A stretch of 64,000 nucleotides of DNA from Myxococcales bacterium (GTDB lineage Bacteria; Myxococcota_A; Polyangia; Nannocystales; Nannocystaceae), in the NCBI GenBank assembly GCA_020633295.1, contig JACKDW010000029.1, positions 5,448-69,447 of the forward strand. Reading direction: 5' to 3'. Positions 21,863-31,285 of this stretch are shown here, piece after piece; positions within the stretch are counted from its first letter, which is position 1, and the number at the start of each line of letters is the position of its first letter. A program made the position numbers and the translations under genes. The notes below the pieces were generated by a model. It searched no databases. It worked only from the letters and a program-made list of their open reading frames with translations, and was not told where the DNA came from.

Positions 21863-22774
21863 GTGCAGCTCAGCAACGCGTTCGACGTCGCCGCGACCCC
21901 GGGTCGCGTGTGGACCTTCATCCTCGACCCCGAACGCGTCGTCCCGTGCATGCCGGGCGCCGAGCTCGTGGGCGTCGTCTCGGGCGCGGGGCAGGAACCC
22001 GAGGGCTGGGAGGTCGAGGCGAAGATCAAGGCCGGGCCCGTGCAGCTGCGCTTCAAGGGCGCCGTGAGCTTCGAGGAGCGAGACGCCGCCGCGCGCCGGG
22101 TGGTGCTCAAGGCCAAGGGCCGCGAGACCCGCGGCAAGGGGGTGTTCAGCGCGACGATCACGTGCACGCTCCGCCCGAACGAGGCCGGCACCCACGTCGA
22201 CGTCGAGACCGAGCTGTCGATCTCGGGCAAGATGAAGACCTTCGCCCGCGGGATGATCAAGGACATCGCCGGGCGCCACACGCAGATCTTCGCCGAGGCG
22301 ATGCAGCGCGCGCTGCTGGCCGAGGCCGCGGCGGACCCGGGGGACGCGGCGCCGGGGGACGGAGACGCGCCGTCGCCGACGGCGTCTGCCGCCTCGCCGC
22401 CTTCTTCACCGCCTTCTTCACCGCCTTCTTCACCGCCTTCCTCACCGACCTCGTCGCCGACCGCGTCGCCGACCGCGTCGCCGACCGCGTCGCCGACCTC
22501 CTCTCCGTCGCCCGCGACACCATCGTCCGCCTCGTCGAGCTCGTCCTCCGCGTCCTCGAGGCCCTCCGCGGGCCCGGGGGGCGGCACCGCGCCCCCGCCC
22601 CCGCCGCCATCGCAGGAGAGCGCGCCGATCGACGGCCTCGGGCTGGTGATGTGGGCGCTGCGCCGCGCGGTCGCGCGGTGGTTCAAGCGCCGCCTCGGGA
22701 TCGCGGAGGACGAGCCGTTCTTCGCCGGGCTGCGGCGCGTGCTGGGCGAGCTGTGGACGCGCCTCACGTCATGA
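21863..22774 (+). CDS. coxG: CoxG/SRPBCC-family protein with long Ser-Pro linker
   Basis: 303 residues from GTG 21863. Residues 1-150 are the CoxG (SRPBCC/polyketide-cyclase-like) domain with PGRVWTFILDPERVVPCMPG and the later SISGKMKTFARGMI. By family knowledge CoxG proteins tether CO dehydrogenase to the membrane and may bind quinone. About 90 residues of Ser/Pro/Thr/Ala low complexity follow, including SPPS and SPTA tandem units, then a short amphipathic helical tail (LVMWALRRAVARWFKRRLG). That design fits a membrane-touching C-terminus at the end of a flexible tether. Divergent from coxS. Confidence 0.85.
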   Translation: MQLSNAFDVAATPGRVWTFILDPERVVPCMPGAELVGVVSGAGQEPEGWEVEAKIKAGPVQLRFKGAVSFEERDAAARRVVLKAKGRETRGKGVFSATITCTLRPNEAGTHVDVETELSISGKMKTFARGMIKDIAGRHTQIFAEAMQRALLAEAAADPGDAAPGDGDAPSPTASAASPPSSPPSSPPSSPPSSPTSSPTASPTASPTASPTSSPSPATPSSASSSSSSASSRPSAGPGGGTAPPPPPPSQESAPIDGLGLVMWALRRAVARWFKRRLGIAEDEPFFAGLRRVLGELWTRLTS

Positions 22775-22966
22775 GCCGCGCGCCCGGCTAGGGTACGTTG
22801 GGCGCGCGTGCACGCGCGTGCACGCGCGACGCCGCGGGGCGGCGTCGGAATCACTGCGGCGCCTGGATGACGCCGGATGGTGCCGAGGGGCAGCCCAGCG
22901 CCCACGCACGCGCCCACGCACGCGCCGCGCACCGGCGAGCTCCTCGGCGAGCTCCTCGGCGCGCGC

Positions 22967-23314
22967 TCAGCTGAAGAAGTCGAGCAGGTCGAACAGGTCG
23001 ATCGCGTTGCCCAGCACCCACAGCGCCAGCAGGATCACCGCGGCCCAGAACAGCGGCTGGATGGCGAACACCGCCGCGCCGAGCAGGAACAGCTTGATCC
23101 CCGGGAGCGCGCGCGGGCCGAACAGGATCGCGACCGCGGCGCAGACCAGCGTCGCCACGCCGAGGTACGGGATCGCGGTGACGGCCGACGCCGGCAGCTC
23201 CGTGGTGCCGAGCTCGAGCAGCGCCGCGAGCAGCACGCCGAGCAGGCCGATGACGATCCCGAGCCGCTGCACGCGCCGGACGGCGATCGGGGTCTCCTCA
23301 GAGTCTCTGGCCAT
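22967..23314 (-). CDS. small membrane protein with four hydrophobic helices
   Basis: 115 residues from ATG 23314, preceded by GGAGGGAC. Helices: LGIVIGLLGVLLAALLEL, YLGVATLVCAAVAILFG, IKLFLLGAAVFAIQPLFW and AAVILLALWVLGNAIDL. No motif or family recognised. It lies between coxG (convergent) and the kinase gene. Confidence 0.7.
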   Translation of the reverse strand: MARDSEETPIAVRRVQRLGIVIGLLGVLLAALLELGTTELPASAVTAIPYLGVATLVCAAVAILFGPRALPGIKLFLLGAAVFAIQPLFWAAVILLALWVLGNAIDLFDLLDFFS

Positions 23315-23432
23315 ACGGTCCTGTCCCTCCGCGCACATGGTACACCGGCGCCGCACCGAGCTCGCCGCGCGGGCGCGCGGCCCGATCGACCTGTCACTAG
23401 GGAAAGCTTCGAAAATGCGCCCAGCGCAGGCC

Positions 23433-25748
23433 TCAGCCCCCCGTCACGCTCTCGTCCCAGGCCGCCGCGATCGCGGCGACGCGCGCCTCGACGGCGGCCA
23501 GCGGCGCGGCGAGGCGCCCGGCGCCGCGCAGCCCGTCGAGCAGCGGGCAGCGCCGCAGCCACGCGAGATCCTCGAGGCCGTCGGCGACCGCCCCCTCGAT
23601 CGCGCGCGTGCCGTGCTCCTCGTCCCCCGCGACCAGGAACACCTCGGCCTCGATCTGCTGCAGCAGGCGGCGCGCGCGGGAGTGCGGCGTGCGCTTGTTC
23701 AGCGTCCAGGTGAAGAACTCGTACGCCTCGCGCGAGACCCGGCCCTCGCGGATCACGGCGTTGGTGAAGCGGACCGTCGCGTCGAGCGTCGCGTTGCTCT
23801 CTGAGGGCGGGAGCTCGTAGACGAGCGCGCGTCGCCAGAGGTTGAGGCGCGGCGCGATCATCAGCGCGAACTCCGGGCGCGCCGGGCTCAGCGTCGCGAG
23901 ACGGGCCGAGACCGCGTCCCAGCGCCCGCGCAGCGCGTCGAGCCGGATCAGGTCGACCGCGCCGTAGCCGAGGCTCGCGTCGATCGACTGCGCGAGCTCG
24001 AGGTGACGCGCGGCCTCGTCGAGGCGATCGCTCTCCGCCAGGATCCGCCCGCTGAGGTCGTGCGCGGCCGCGAGGCTCGGGCCGTTGGCGAGCGCCCGCC
24101 GCAGCGCTCGCATCGCCCCCGGCGTGTCCGAGGACTGAAACCGCACGCGCGCGAGCGCGACCCAGGGCTCGGCGAGCTCGGGCGCGAGCTCGAGGGCGCG
24201 CTCGGCCGCCCGGCGCCCGTCCTCGAGCCGCGCCGCCGCCCCCGGCCCGCCGTCGAACTCGCTCAGCGCGAGCACGTAGGCGTAGGCGGAGAGGATCGTC
24301 GGGTCGCTCGGCGCGAGCGCGCGCGCGCGCTGGATCCGGGCGAAGGAGTCGCGCCAGCTCATCGCCTGCCGCCCCTGGATCTCGCGCGCGCGCAGGTACT
24401 GCTCGAGCGCCTCGGGGTTGATCGGCGCGCGGGTCGGGCCGCGGCGCGTCTGTCCGGCCGCGTGCGCGACCTGGTCTGCGGCTTGATCGCTGATCACGAA
24501 CAGCTCGGCGAACGGGCAGTCGAAGCGCCGCGCCCACACCTGGAAGCCATCCGCCGTCGTCGAGAGCCGCAGCGTCAAGCGCACCGCGTCGCCGCGTCGC
24601 TGGATGCGTCCCTCGAGCACGAGCTCGACGCCGAGGCGCAGGCCGTAGGCCTGGGCTGTCTCTCCCGCCAGCGGGACCGCGCGCGCCTTCACCTGCAGGC
24701 CGCGGACCATGCACAGCGAGTCGAGCAGATCATCGGTGAGGCCGTCGCCGATCCACGAGTCTGACGGGGGACCTGCGGTTCGCAAAGGGAACACCGCCAA
24801 GCGCTGCGCGCCCGTCGAGCGCGGACCCGGGCCCGCGCTCGGCGGCCGCTCGCCCGCCCCCGCGGCGACGCGCTCGAGCGCCGCGAGCAGCTCGCTCGCC
24901 GATGAGAGACGCGTCACCGGCTCCGGCGCGAGCAGGCGCAGCGTCAACGCGGCGAGCTGCGGCGAGACATTCGGGTCGAGCGCGCGCGGATCCGGGGCCG
25001 GCTCCCGCAGCCGCGCGAGCGCGTCCGCGAACGCGCGACGGCCCGTGAGCAGCTCGTACAGCACGAGCCCGAGCGCGTAGAGGTCCGCGCGCGCGTCCGT
25101 CGGCTCGCCGCGGAGCTGCTCCGGGGCCATGTACGCCGGCGTCCCGGCGACCCCCTCGACCGCCGTCGTCGCGGCGACCGTCGAGACCAGGCGCGCGATC
25201 CCGAAGTCGCTGACGACCACGCGCCCGCCCTCCTCGAGCAGGATGTTGTCCGGCTTGAGGTCGCGGTGGACCACGCCCGCCGCGTGGGCGGCCCGCAGCG
25301 CCTCGGCGATCTCGCGGACGACCCGCACGACCTCCGCGCTCGACCAGCGCGCCTCGTCCTCGAGCGCCCGCGCGAGCGAGCGCCCGGCGACGAACTCCAT
25401 CGTCAGGAAGCGCGCGCCCCCGTGCTCGCCGATGTCGAAGGTCCGCGCGATCCCGCGGTGGGTGACGCGGCGCGCGAGCTTGACCTCCTGGCGGAAGCGC
25501 TCGAGCGCGGCGGGGTCGTCGGTCCAGTCGCGCCGCAGCACCTTGAGCGCCACGACCTCGTCCAGCTCGAGGTCGCGGACCCGGTACACCGTGCCCATGC
25601 CGCCCTCGCCGAGCACGCCGAGGATCTGGTAGCGATCGGCGAGCAGCGCCCCGGTCGGCGCGGTGATCGTCGGCGCCGCGCCGCCCGGCGCCGCCGCGTC
25701 GGTCGCGAGCAGCGTCGCGTCGTGGGCGAGCGCGGGCGGGTCCTTCAT
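23433..25748 (-). CDS. Ser/Thr protein kinase with TolB-like and TPR regions
   Basis: 771 residues from ATG 25748; a longer reading from 25823 exists but lacks support. Residues about 40-300 are a PknB-type kinase: GEGGMGTVYRV is the Gly loop, VVALKVL supplies the ATP-binding Lys, VVHRDLKPDNILLE is the catalytic loop, SDFGIAR the metal-binding DFG and GTPAYMAPEQ the activation end. Residues about 320-440 (LAVFPLRTAGPPSDSWIGDGLTDD) match the TolB-like/FlgO-like domain often fused to such kinases. The remainder is helical and TPR-like. No TM helix was seen, so it is probably cytosolic. It is divergent from the DUF1592 gene. Confidence 0.85.
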   Translation of the reverse strand: MKDPPALAHDATLLATDAAAPGGAAPTITAPTGALLADRYQILGVLGEGGMGTVYRVRDLELDEVVALKVLRRDWTDDPAALERFRQEVKLARRVTHRGIARTFDIGEHGGARFLTMEFVAGRSLARALEDEARWSSAEVVRVVREIAEALRAAHAAGVVHRDLKPDNILLEEGGRVVVSDFGIARLVSTVAATTAVEGVAGTPAYMAPEQLRGEPTDARADLYALGLVLYELLTGRRAFADALARLREPAPDPRALDPNVSPQLAALTLRLLAPEPVTRLSSASELLAALERVAAGAGERPPSAGPGPRSTGAQRLAVFPLRTAGPPSDSWIGDGLTDDLLDSLCMVRGLQVKARAVPLAGETAQAYGLRLGVELVLEGRIQRRGDAVRLTLRLSTTADGFQVWARRFDCPFAELFVISDQAADQVAHAAGQTRRGPTRAPINPEALEQYLRAREIQGRQAMSWRDSFARIQRARALAPSDPTILSAYAYVLALSEFDGGPGAAARLEDGRRAAERALELAPELAEPWVALARVRFQSSDTPGAMRALRRALANGPSLAAAHDLSGRILAESDRLDEAARHLELAQSIDASLGYGAVDLIRLDALRGRWDAVSARLATLSPARPEFALMIAPRLNLWRRALVYELPPSESNATLDATVRFTNAVIREGRVSREAYEFFTWTLNKRTPHSRARRLLQQIEAEVFLVAGDEEHGTRAIEGAVADGLEDLAWLRRCPLLDGLRGAGRLAAPLAAVEARVAAIAAAWDESVTGG

Positions 25749-25906
25749 CGCCCGGCCATGGTAGCGCCCGTCGCCCGCGTCCCGCCGCAGACCCGCGCCC
25801 CCGTAACATGACTCAACCGCCACACGCTCACGCCCGCCGCCGGCGCGCCGGCGCGCGTCGACCTCCCCGCGCGACGCGGACGCGGCATATGCAAGCTCGC
25901 GCGGGG

Positions 25907-28246
25907 ATGGACACGGCGGCCGCGCGCGCCCTACGATGGCGCGTGCTCGCGTTCACGCGCCGCCCCGGACACCGGCGACCCCGCGCCGCGCTCGCGCTCG
26001 CGCTCGCGGCCTGCGGCGCCTACGCCTGCGGAGGCGGCGACGGCGAGACCGACGGCGACGACGCGCTCGCCGGCGACGCCGCCCGCGGCGCCGAGCTCTA
26101 CCTCGCGATGTGCGCCCAGTGCCACGGGCCGACCGGCGAGGGCGGCAAGGGCCCGCCGCTCGCGGGATGGTCGAGGGGACAGGACGCGCTGATCGACGCT
26201 GTCGAGGTGACGATGCCCGAGGCCGCGCCGGAGAACTGCGTCGGCCAGTGCCCCGTCGACATCGCGGCCTACATCCTCGGCGGCTTCGAGGCCGAGCCGC
26301 TCGTCTGCGACGACGGCGGCCCCGCGCTCGGTCGACGTCAGCTCCGCCTGCTCACCCGCCACGAGTACAACAACACGGTCCGCGACCTCCTCGGGCTCGT
26401 GGACGACGGGGTCGAGCCGACGCCCGACGGCTGCGCGCTCGACACGGACTGCGCGCTGACCAGCGAGTCCTGCGTCGGCGACCTCTGCGTCGCCGACCCC
26501 TGCGCGCTGCACACCTTCGTCTTCGACCCCCAGGGCCAGGACCGCGCGAGCGTGCACGTCGCGGGCAGCTTCAACGGCTGGCCCGCGACGCTGGCCGACG
26601 GCGGCTGGCCCATGGTCTATGTCCCCGAGGCCGGGCTGTGGGTGACCAAGCAGGTCCTCGGCGACGGCGAGCACCAGTACAAATTCGTGCTCGACGAGAG
26701 CGAGTGGGTCCACGACGCGGGCAACCCCGACACGGTCGACGACGGCAACGGCGGGCTCAACTCGCGGCTGACCCAGGACTGCGCCGGCGCGCCCGACCCC
26801 GCCCCCGACCCCGGCGGCGCGGCGCTCGACCCCGCGGCCGACTTCCCGATCGAGAGCCGCCCCGACGGCTACTTCTACGACAACAACGCCGACGCCGGGC
26901 TCGTCACCGCGGTGCACGTCGAGCACTACCTGCGCGCAGGCGAGGAGCTCGCCGCGCTCGCCACCGCCGATCTCGACGCGCTGCTGCCCTGCACCGCCGG
27001 CGACAGCGACGAGACCTGCGCCGACGCGTTCACGCGCGAGCTCGGCGCGCGCGCGTTCCGTCGCCCGCTGCGCGAGGACGAGGTCGCGCGCTACACCGCG
27101 CGGATCCTCGCGGCGCCCAACCTCGAGGAGGGCGTCGCGATCGCGCTGCGGGTGATGCTCTCGTCGCCCTACTTCCTGTACCGCTTCGAGCTCGGCGCGC
27201 CCGAGGGCGACCGGTACCGCCTGAGCCCGCACGAGCAGGCCAGCGCGCTCTCGTACCTGCTGTGGGCGAGCGCGCCCGACGACGAGCTGCGCGAGGCGGC
27301 CGACGGCGGCGCGCTCGCCGAGCCGGGCGCGCTCGAGGCCCAGGCCCGGCGCATGCTCGCGGACCCGCGCAGCCGCGAGGTCGTCGCGCGCTTCGCCGAG
27401 CAGTGGCTCGGCGTCGAGTCGGTCGCGACGCTCGAGAAGAGCGCGGCGCTGTTCCCCGGCTTCACCGCGGATGTTCGTGCGGCCATGTCCCACGAGACGC
27501 GCGCGTTCGTCGAGCACGTCGTCTTCGACTCGAGCCACGGCTTCGACGAGCTGCTGACCGCCGACTACACCTTCGCCGACGCCGCGCTCGCCAGCTACTA
27601 CGGCGTCGCCGGCGGCCCCGACGCGGTCGGCGAGTTCGCCCAGGTCTCGCTGCCGGCGAGCCGCGCGGGCCTGCTCGGCCACGGCAGCGTGCTCGCGAGC
27701 ACCGCGCACTCCGACCAGAGCTCGCCCGTGCGCCGCGGGCTCTGGGTCCGAAGGCGCCTGCTCTGTCAGGAGCTCGGCCAGCCGCCGCCCGACGCCGGCG
27801 GCGTGCCCGAGGTCGACCCCGACGCGACCACGCGCGAGCGCTTCCGCCAGCACTCCGAGAGCCCCGGCTGCTTCGCGTGTCATCAGTACATCGACGAGCT
27901 CGGCTTCGGCTTCGAGCGCTTCGACGCCGCCGGGCGGTACCGCGAGCAGGAGAACGGCCAGCCCGTCGACGGCGCCGGGCTGCTCAACGACGTCGAGGGC
28001 CTCGGCAGCGGCACCGAGGTCCAGTTCCAGGAGCTGCGCGGGCTCGCCGACGCGCTCGTCGCGGCCGACAGCGCGCGCGCCTGCTTCGCGCGCCAGTACT
28101 ACCGCTTCGCCAGCGGCGCGCTCGAGCAAAGCCAGGACGCCTGCGCGATCGCGGCCGTCGAGCAGCGCTGGGCCGAGGCCGGCTACGACATCCGCGAGCT
28201 GATCATCGCCATCATCCTCTCGCCCGGCTTCACCCAGCGCCAGTAG
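25907..28246 (+). CDS. DUF1592-family multi-domain cytochrome c lipoprotein with an inserted CBM48-like domain
   Basis: 779 residues from ATG 25907 (an in-frame ATG at 25808 gives an unlikely long leader). Signal peptide ending in ALAACG or AYACGG is a probable lipobox. Domains in order: cytochrome c with MCAQCHGPTGEGGKGPPLAG; DUF1587 (LLTRHEYNNTVRDLLG); then an insertion of about 130 residues with a Cys-rich start and a CBM48/AMPK-type glycogen-binding-like fold (VHVAGSFNGWPATL to YKFVLDESEWVHD); then the rest of DUF1587, DUF1595, DUF1592, DUF1588 (CFACHQYIDELGFGFERFD, a second CxxCH) and DUF1585. Such proteins pair with DUF1552 proteins in planctomycetes and myxobacteria; the role is thought to be extracytoplasmic but is unknown. 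Forms a unit with the next gene. Confidence 0.85.
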   Translation: MDTAAARALRWRVLAFTRRPGHRRPRAALALALAACGAYACGGGDGETDGDDALAGDAARGAELYLAMCAQCHGPTGEGGKGPPLAGWSRGQDALIDAVEVTMPEAAPENCVGQCPVDIAAYILGGFEAEPLVCDDGGPALGRRQLRLLTRHEYNNTVRDLLGLVDDGVEPTPDGCALDTDCALTSESCVGDLCVADPCALHTFVFDPQGQDRASVHVAGSFNGWPATLADGGWPMVYVPEAGLWVTKQVLGDGEHQYKFVLDESEWVHDAGNPDTVDDGNGGLNSRLTQDCAGAPDPAPDPGGAALDPAADFPIESRPDGYFYDNNADAGLVTAVHVEHYLRAGEELAALATADLDALLPCTAGDSDETCADAFTRELGARAFRRPLREDEVARYTARILAAPNLEEGVAIALRVMLSSPYFLYRFELGAPEGDRYRLSPHEQASALSYLLWASAPDDELREAADGGALAEPGALEAQARRMLADPRSREVVARFAEQWLGVESVATLEKSAALFPGFTADVRAAMSHETRAFVEHVVFDSSHGFDELLTADYTFADAALASYYGVAGGPDAVGEFAQVSLPASRAGLLGHGSVLASTAHSDQSSPVRRGLWVRRRLLCQELGQPPPDAGGVPEVDPDATTRERFRQHSESPGCFACHQYIDELGFGFERFDAAGRYREQENGQPVDGAGLLNDVEGLGSGTEVQFQELRGLADALVAADSARACFARQYYRFASGALEQSQDACAIAAVEQRWAEAGYDIRELIIAIILSPGFTQRQ

Positions 28247-28260
28247 CACGGAGACCCGCG

Positions 28261-29670
28261 ATGCCGATCTACCTCCCTCGACTCCGCGGCCGCGCCGGCG
28301 CGCTGCTCGACGCCCCGGCCGCGCGCCTCGGTCGGAGGACATGGCTCAAAGGTCTTACCGCAGCCGCGCTCGGCGTGCCGCTGTGGCGGGCCTTCGGCCC
28401 CACGCGCGCGCGCGCGGCCGGGGGCGCCGCGCGCCGCGTGATCTTCTTTTACTACCCCGACGGCGTGGTCGGGCCGAGCCAGGACGGCCAGCCGACGATG
28501 TGGCACTGCAGCGGCGGCGAGCACGACTTCGCGCTCTCCCCCCAGCTCGAGCCGCTCGCGGCGCTCAAGGGCGAGTGCCTGTTCTTCAACGGGCTGACCA
28601 TGGGTCCGGCCGACAGCGGCAGCCACCCCGGCGGCGCCAAGAAGCTGCTGACCGCGGTCGACGGCGGCTTCGGCGAGTCCATCGATCAGCTGCTCGCGCG
28701 CACCGTCGGCGCGGACGCGCCGTACCGGCACCTCTACCTCGGCGCGCAGGCCAATCAGAGCAACGCCTCGGGCGACAAGCACGTCTCGTACCCCAGCCCG
28801 GGCCAGAGCGTGACCCCGCAGGACGACCCGCGCGAGGCGTTCTCGCTGCTGTTCGGCGACGGCGGCGGCGACGGCGGGGCGGGCGGCGGCGAGCCGGACC
28901 CGACCAGGGTCAGCGTGATCGATGGTGTCCTCGAGGACATGAACGCCCTGCGCGCGGAGCTCGGGGAGACCGAGCGCGGCAAGCTCGACCTCCACCTCGA
29001 CGCGCTGCGGGAGGTCGAGCAGCGCATCAAGCAGCCCGGCGCGCCGCCGCCCGGCGCGTCCTGTGACGCGCCGACGCTCGACACCGGCGGGCTCGACGAC
29101 CAGAGCCTCTACGCGCCCGAGCGCTTCCCGGACATCCTGCGCGCGCAGACCGACCTCATGGTGCTCGCGATGGCCTGCGGGCTCACGCGCGTCGGCGTGA
29201 TCCAGGCCTCGCATCACACCAGCGAGCTGATCATGAGCCGCTTCGCGGGCAGCGAGATGTACGACCCCGGCTACGACATGCGCAGCCACCAGGCCTCGCA
29301 CTACGGCGCGAGCCACAACCCGGAGTCCAAGGAGTTCTCGTCGTACCTCGCGCAGCGCCGCTGGTGGGTCGCGCAGTTCGCCTACCTGCTCGAGCAGCTC
29401 GCCGCGCGCCCCGACGAGGGCGGGACGATGCTCGACAGCTCGCTCGTCGTGCTCTGCACCGAGGTCTGCGACGGCAACACGCACCTGCACGACAACATGC
29501 CGTTTGTGCTCGCGGGCCGCGGCGGCGGGACCATCAACCCCGGGCGCCTGCTGGTGCGCGAGGGCTCGCGGCACGCCGACCTCTGGATCGCGCTCGCGCA
29601 CGCCATGGGCGAGGGCATCGGCGGCTTCGGCGACGTGAGCTCGGGGCCGCTCTCGGGCGTGCTCAGCTGA
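28261..29670 (+). CDS. DUF1552 protein with Tat-like signal
   Basis: 469 residues from ATG 28261, 14 bases after the DUF1592 gene. N-terminal RRTWLKGLTAAALGVPLWR followed by an Ala-Arg cleavage region looks like a twin-arginine signal peptide, so it is exported folded. The body is the DUF1552 fold, distantly related to the alkaline-phosphatase-like DUF1501 group: IFFYYPDGVVGPSQ, GSHPGGAKKLLT and HHTSELIMSRF are recognisable. Partner of the DUF1592 cytochrome by genomic linkage. Confidence 0.88.
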   Translation: MPIYLPRLRGRAGALLDAPAARLGRRTWLKGLTAAALGVPLWRAFGPTRARAAGGAARRVIFFYYPDGVVGPSQDGQPTMWHCSGGEHDFALSPQLEPLAALKGECLFFNGLTMGPADSGSHPGGAKKLLTAVDGGFGESIDQLLARTVGADAPYRHLYLGAQANQSNASGDKHVSYPSPGQSVTPQDDPREAFSLLFGDGGGDGGAGGGEPDPTRVSVIDGVLEDMNALRAELGETERGKLDLHLDALREVEQRIKQPGAPPPGASCDAPTLDTGGLDDQSLYAPERFPDILRAQTDLMVLAMACGLTRVGVIQASHHTSELIMSRFAGSEMYDPGYDMRSHQASHYGASHNPESKEFSSYLAQRRWWVAQFAYLLEQLAARPDEGGTMLDSSLVVLCTEVCDGNTHLHDNMPFVLAGRGGGTINPGRLLVREGSRHADLWIALAHAMGEGIGGFGDVSSGPLSGVLS

Positions 29671-29698
29671 GCGCTCGCGGGCGTGCTCAGCTGAGCGC
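29654..29698 (+). repeat. 21-bp direct repeat across the DUF1552 stop codon
   Basis: CGGGCGTGCTCAGCTGAGCGC at 29654-29674 is repeated at 29678-29698. Each copy contains the 12-bp palindrome GCTCAGCTGAGC, so the second copy may have arisen by slippage or act as a weak hairpin. Confidence 0.7.
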
Positions 29699-29773
29699 GA
29701 CCGCGCGAGCCGCCTCCGCGGGCCTCGGCGGGCGCGCGCTTGACGGTCTGCGGTCGCGTGGCATCCTCGCCCT

Positions 29774-31246
29774 GTGCCCGCGGTCTCTCCCAACCGCGCC
29801 GGGCTCACGCTCGCCGCGCTCTCACTCCTCGCCCTCGCGCTGCCGGCGTGCATCGAGAAGCTCGAGGCCGGCGAGCGCGCCGCGCCAGAGATGACCGATC
29901 AATCAGGCGCCGGACAGCCGCTCGCGCCCGAGGACGAGGGCGAGCCCGACCCGGAGCCCGAGCACGAGCGCCTGAAGTCGCTCGGCTACGTCGGCGCCAC
30001 CGAGGTCTCCGCCGCCGACCGCTTCAAGCTGGGTCTCGTGCACGTCGACCCGGCGCGCTGGGCCGGCGGCTGGAGCATCTTCACCTCGACGCGCTGGGGC
30101 CCGGGCTTCCGCGGGGCCAAGAAGGTGCTCCCACAGCGCAAGGCGCTGCTCGTCGACGAGTTCGGCGACATCGTGCACGCGTGGCGAGACCCGCGCAAGC
30201 ACGAGGAGGACGTAGGCGACAGCCGCAGCATGAACCGCGAGCGCGACTGGGCGAACATGCGCATGGACGAGGCCGGCAACGTCGTCGCGGTCGACGCGCT
30301 CGCGCGCCTCGTCAAGGTCAGCTGGGACTCGGAGCTGCTGTGGAGCGCCGAGGGCCGCTACCACCACGACCTCGCGCGGGACGACGACGGCACGATCTGG
30401 GCGCTGCGCTCGGAGCCCCGCGAGATGGAGCGCGAGGGCGCCCCGCTGCACGTCTGGGACACGCGGCTCGTCGCGATCTCGCCCGAGACAGGTGAGGAGC
30501 TGCGCACGATCTCGCTGTGGGACGCGATCCACGAGGCGCCCGAGTTCCAGGCGCCGCTCGCCAACTACTTCACGAAGAACGCCGACGAGGAGCTCGAGGC
30601 CTCCGACCTCCACGAGGAGCAGACCGCCCATCGCACCTTCGACGCGCTGCACGCCAACACGGTCAAGCTCGCGCGCGTCGGCAACGGGCTGTGGAAGCCC
30701 GGCGACCTGCTCGCGTCGTTCCGCTCGCTCGACATGGTCGCGGTCATCGGCCGCGACGACGGGCGCCTGCGCTGGGCCTACGGCTACGGCGAGCTCGACG
30801 GCCCCCACAGCCCCATCCAGACCGCGGACGGGCGCGTCGTGGTGTTCGACAACGGCCTGCGCGAGCGCAGGAGGTCGCGCGTCGTCGCGATCGAGCCCGA
30901 GTCGCGCGCGCTCACGGTGCTGTACGAGGGCGACGACGACAACCCGTTCTTCTCGAGCATCCGCGGGCAGGTGCAGGAGCTCGCGGGCGGGCACCTGCTC
31001 GTGGTCGAGTCCCAGCGCGGCCGCGCGTTCGAGCTCACGCCCGCGCGCGAGATCGTCTGGGAGTACTTCTCGCCCGACACCTTCTTCAAGCGCACCAAGG
31101 CGAAGCCGACCGCCGACGGCAAGCCGGGCAAGCGCGGCAAGAAGCTCATGCGCGTGCCGTTCCGCGTCGTCCGCCTCAACGCCGCCGAGCAGTCCGCCGC
31201 CGAGCGCCTGCTCGGCCGCAGCGCGACGCCGCGACCCGCGAGCTGA
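29774..31246 (+). CDS. arylsulfotransferase (ASST)-like lipoprotein
   Basis: 490 residues from GTG 29774. Signal peptide with lipobox LALPACIE, an acidic linker, then a six-bladed-propeller-like domain with the ordering of ASST family proteins: KVLPQRKALLVDEFGDIVHAW, RYHHDLARDDDGTIWALRSE, the HRTFDALHANTV histidine region, and HSPIQTADGRVVVFDNGL near the end. By family ASST enzymes move sulfate between phenols in the periplasm; many relatives of this size are uncharacterised, so the reaction is tentative. Gene is followed at once by convergent genes on the other strand. Confidence 0.75.
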   Translation: MPAVSPNRAGLTLAALSLLALALPACIEKLEAGERAAPEMTDQSGAGQPLAPEDEGEPDPEPEHERLKSLGYVGATEVSAADRFKLGLVHVDPARWAGGWSIFTSTRWGPGFRGAKKVLPQRKALLVDEFGDIVHAWRDPRKHEEDVGDSRSMNRERDWANMRMDEAGNVVAVDALARLVKVSWDSELLWSAEGRYHHDLARDDDGTIWALRSEPREMEREGAPLHVWDTRLVAISPETGEELRTISLWDAIHEAPEFQAPLANYFTKNADEELEASDLHEEQTAHRTFDALHANTVKLARVGNGLWKPGDLLASFRSLDMVAVIGRDDGRLRWAYGYGELDGPHSPIQTADGRVVVFDNGLRERRRSRVVAIEPESRALTVLYEGDDDNPFFSSIRGQVQELAGGHLLVVESQRGRAFELTPAREIVWEYFSPDTFFKRTKAKPTADGKPGKRGKKLMRVPFRVVRLNAAEQSAAERLLGRSATPRPAS

Positions 31247-31285
31247 GCGACCGCCGCGATCGACCGCCGCCCGCCGCAGCGACGC

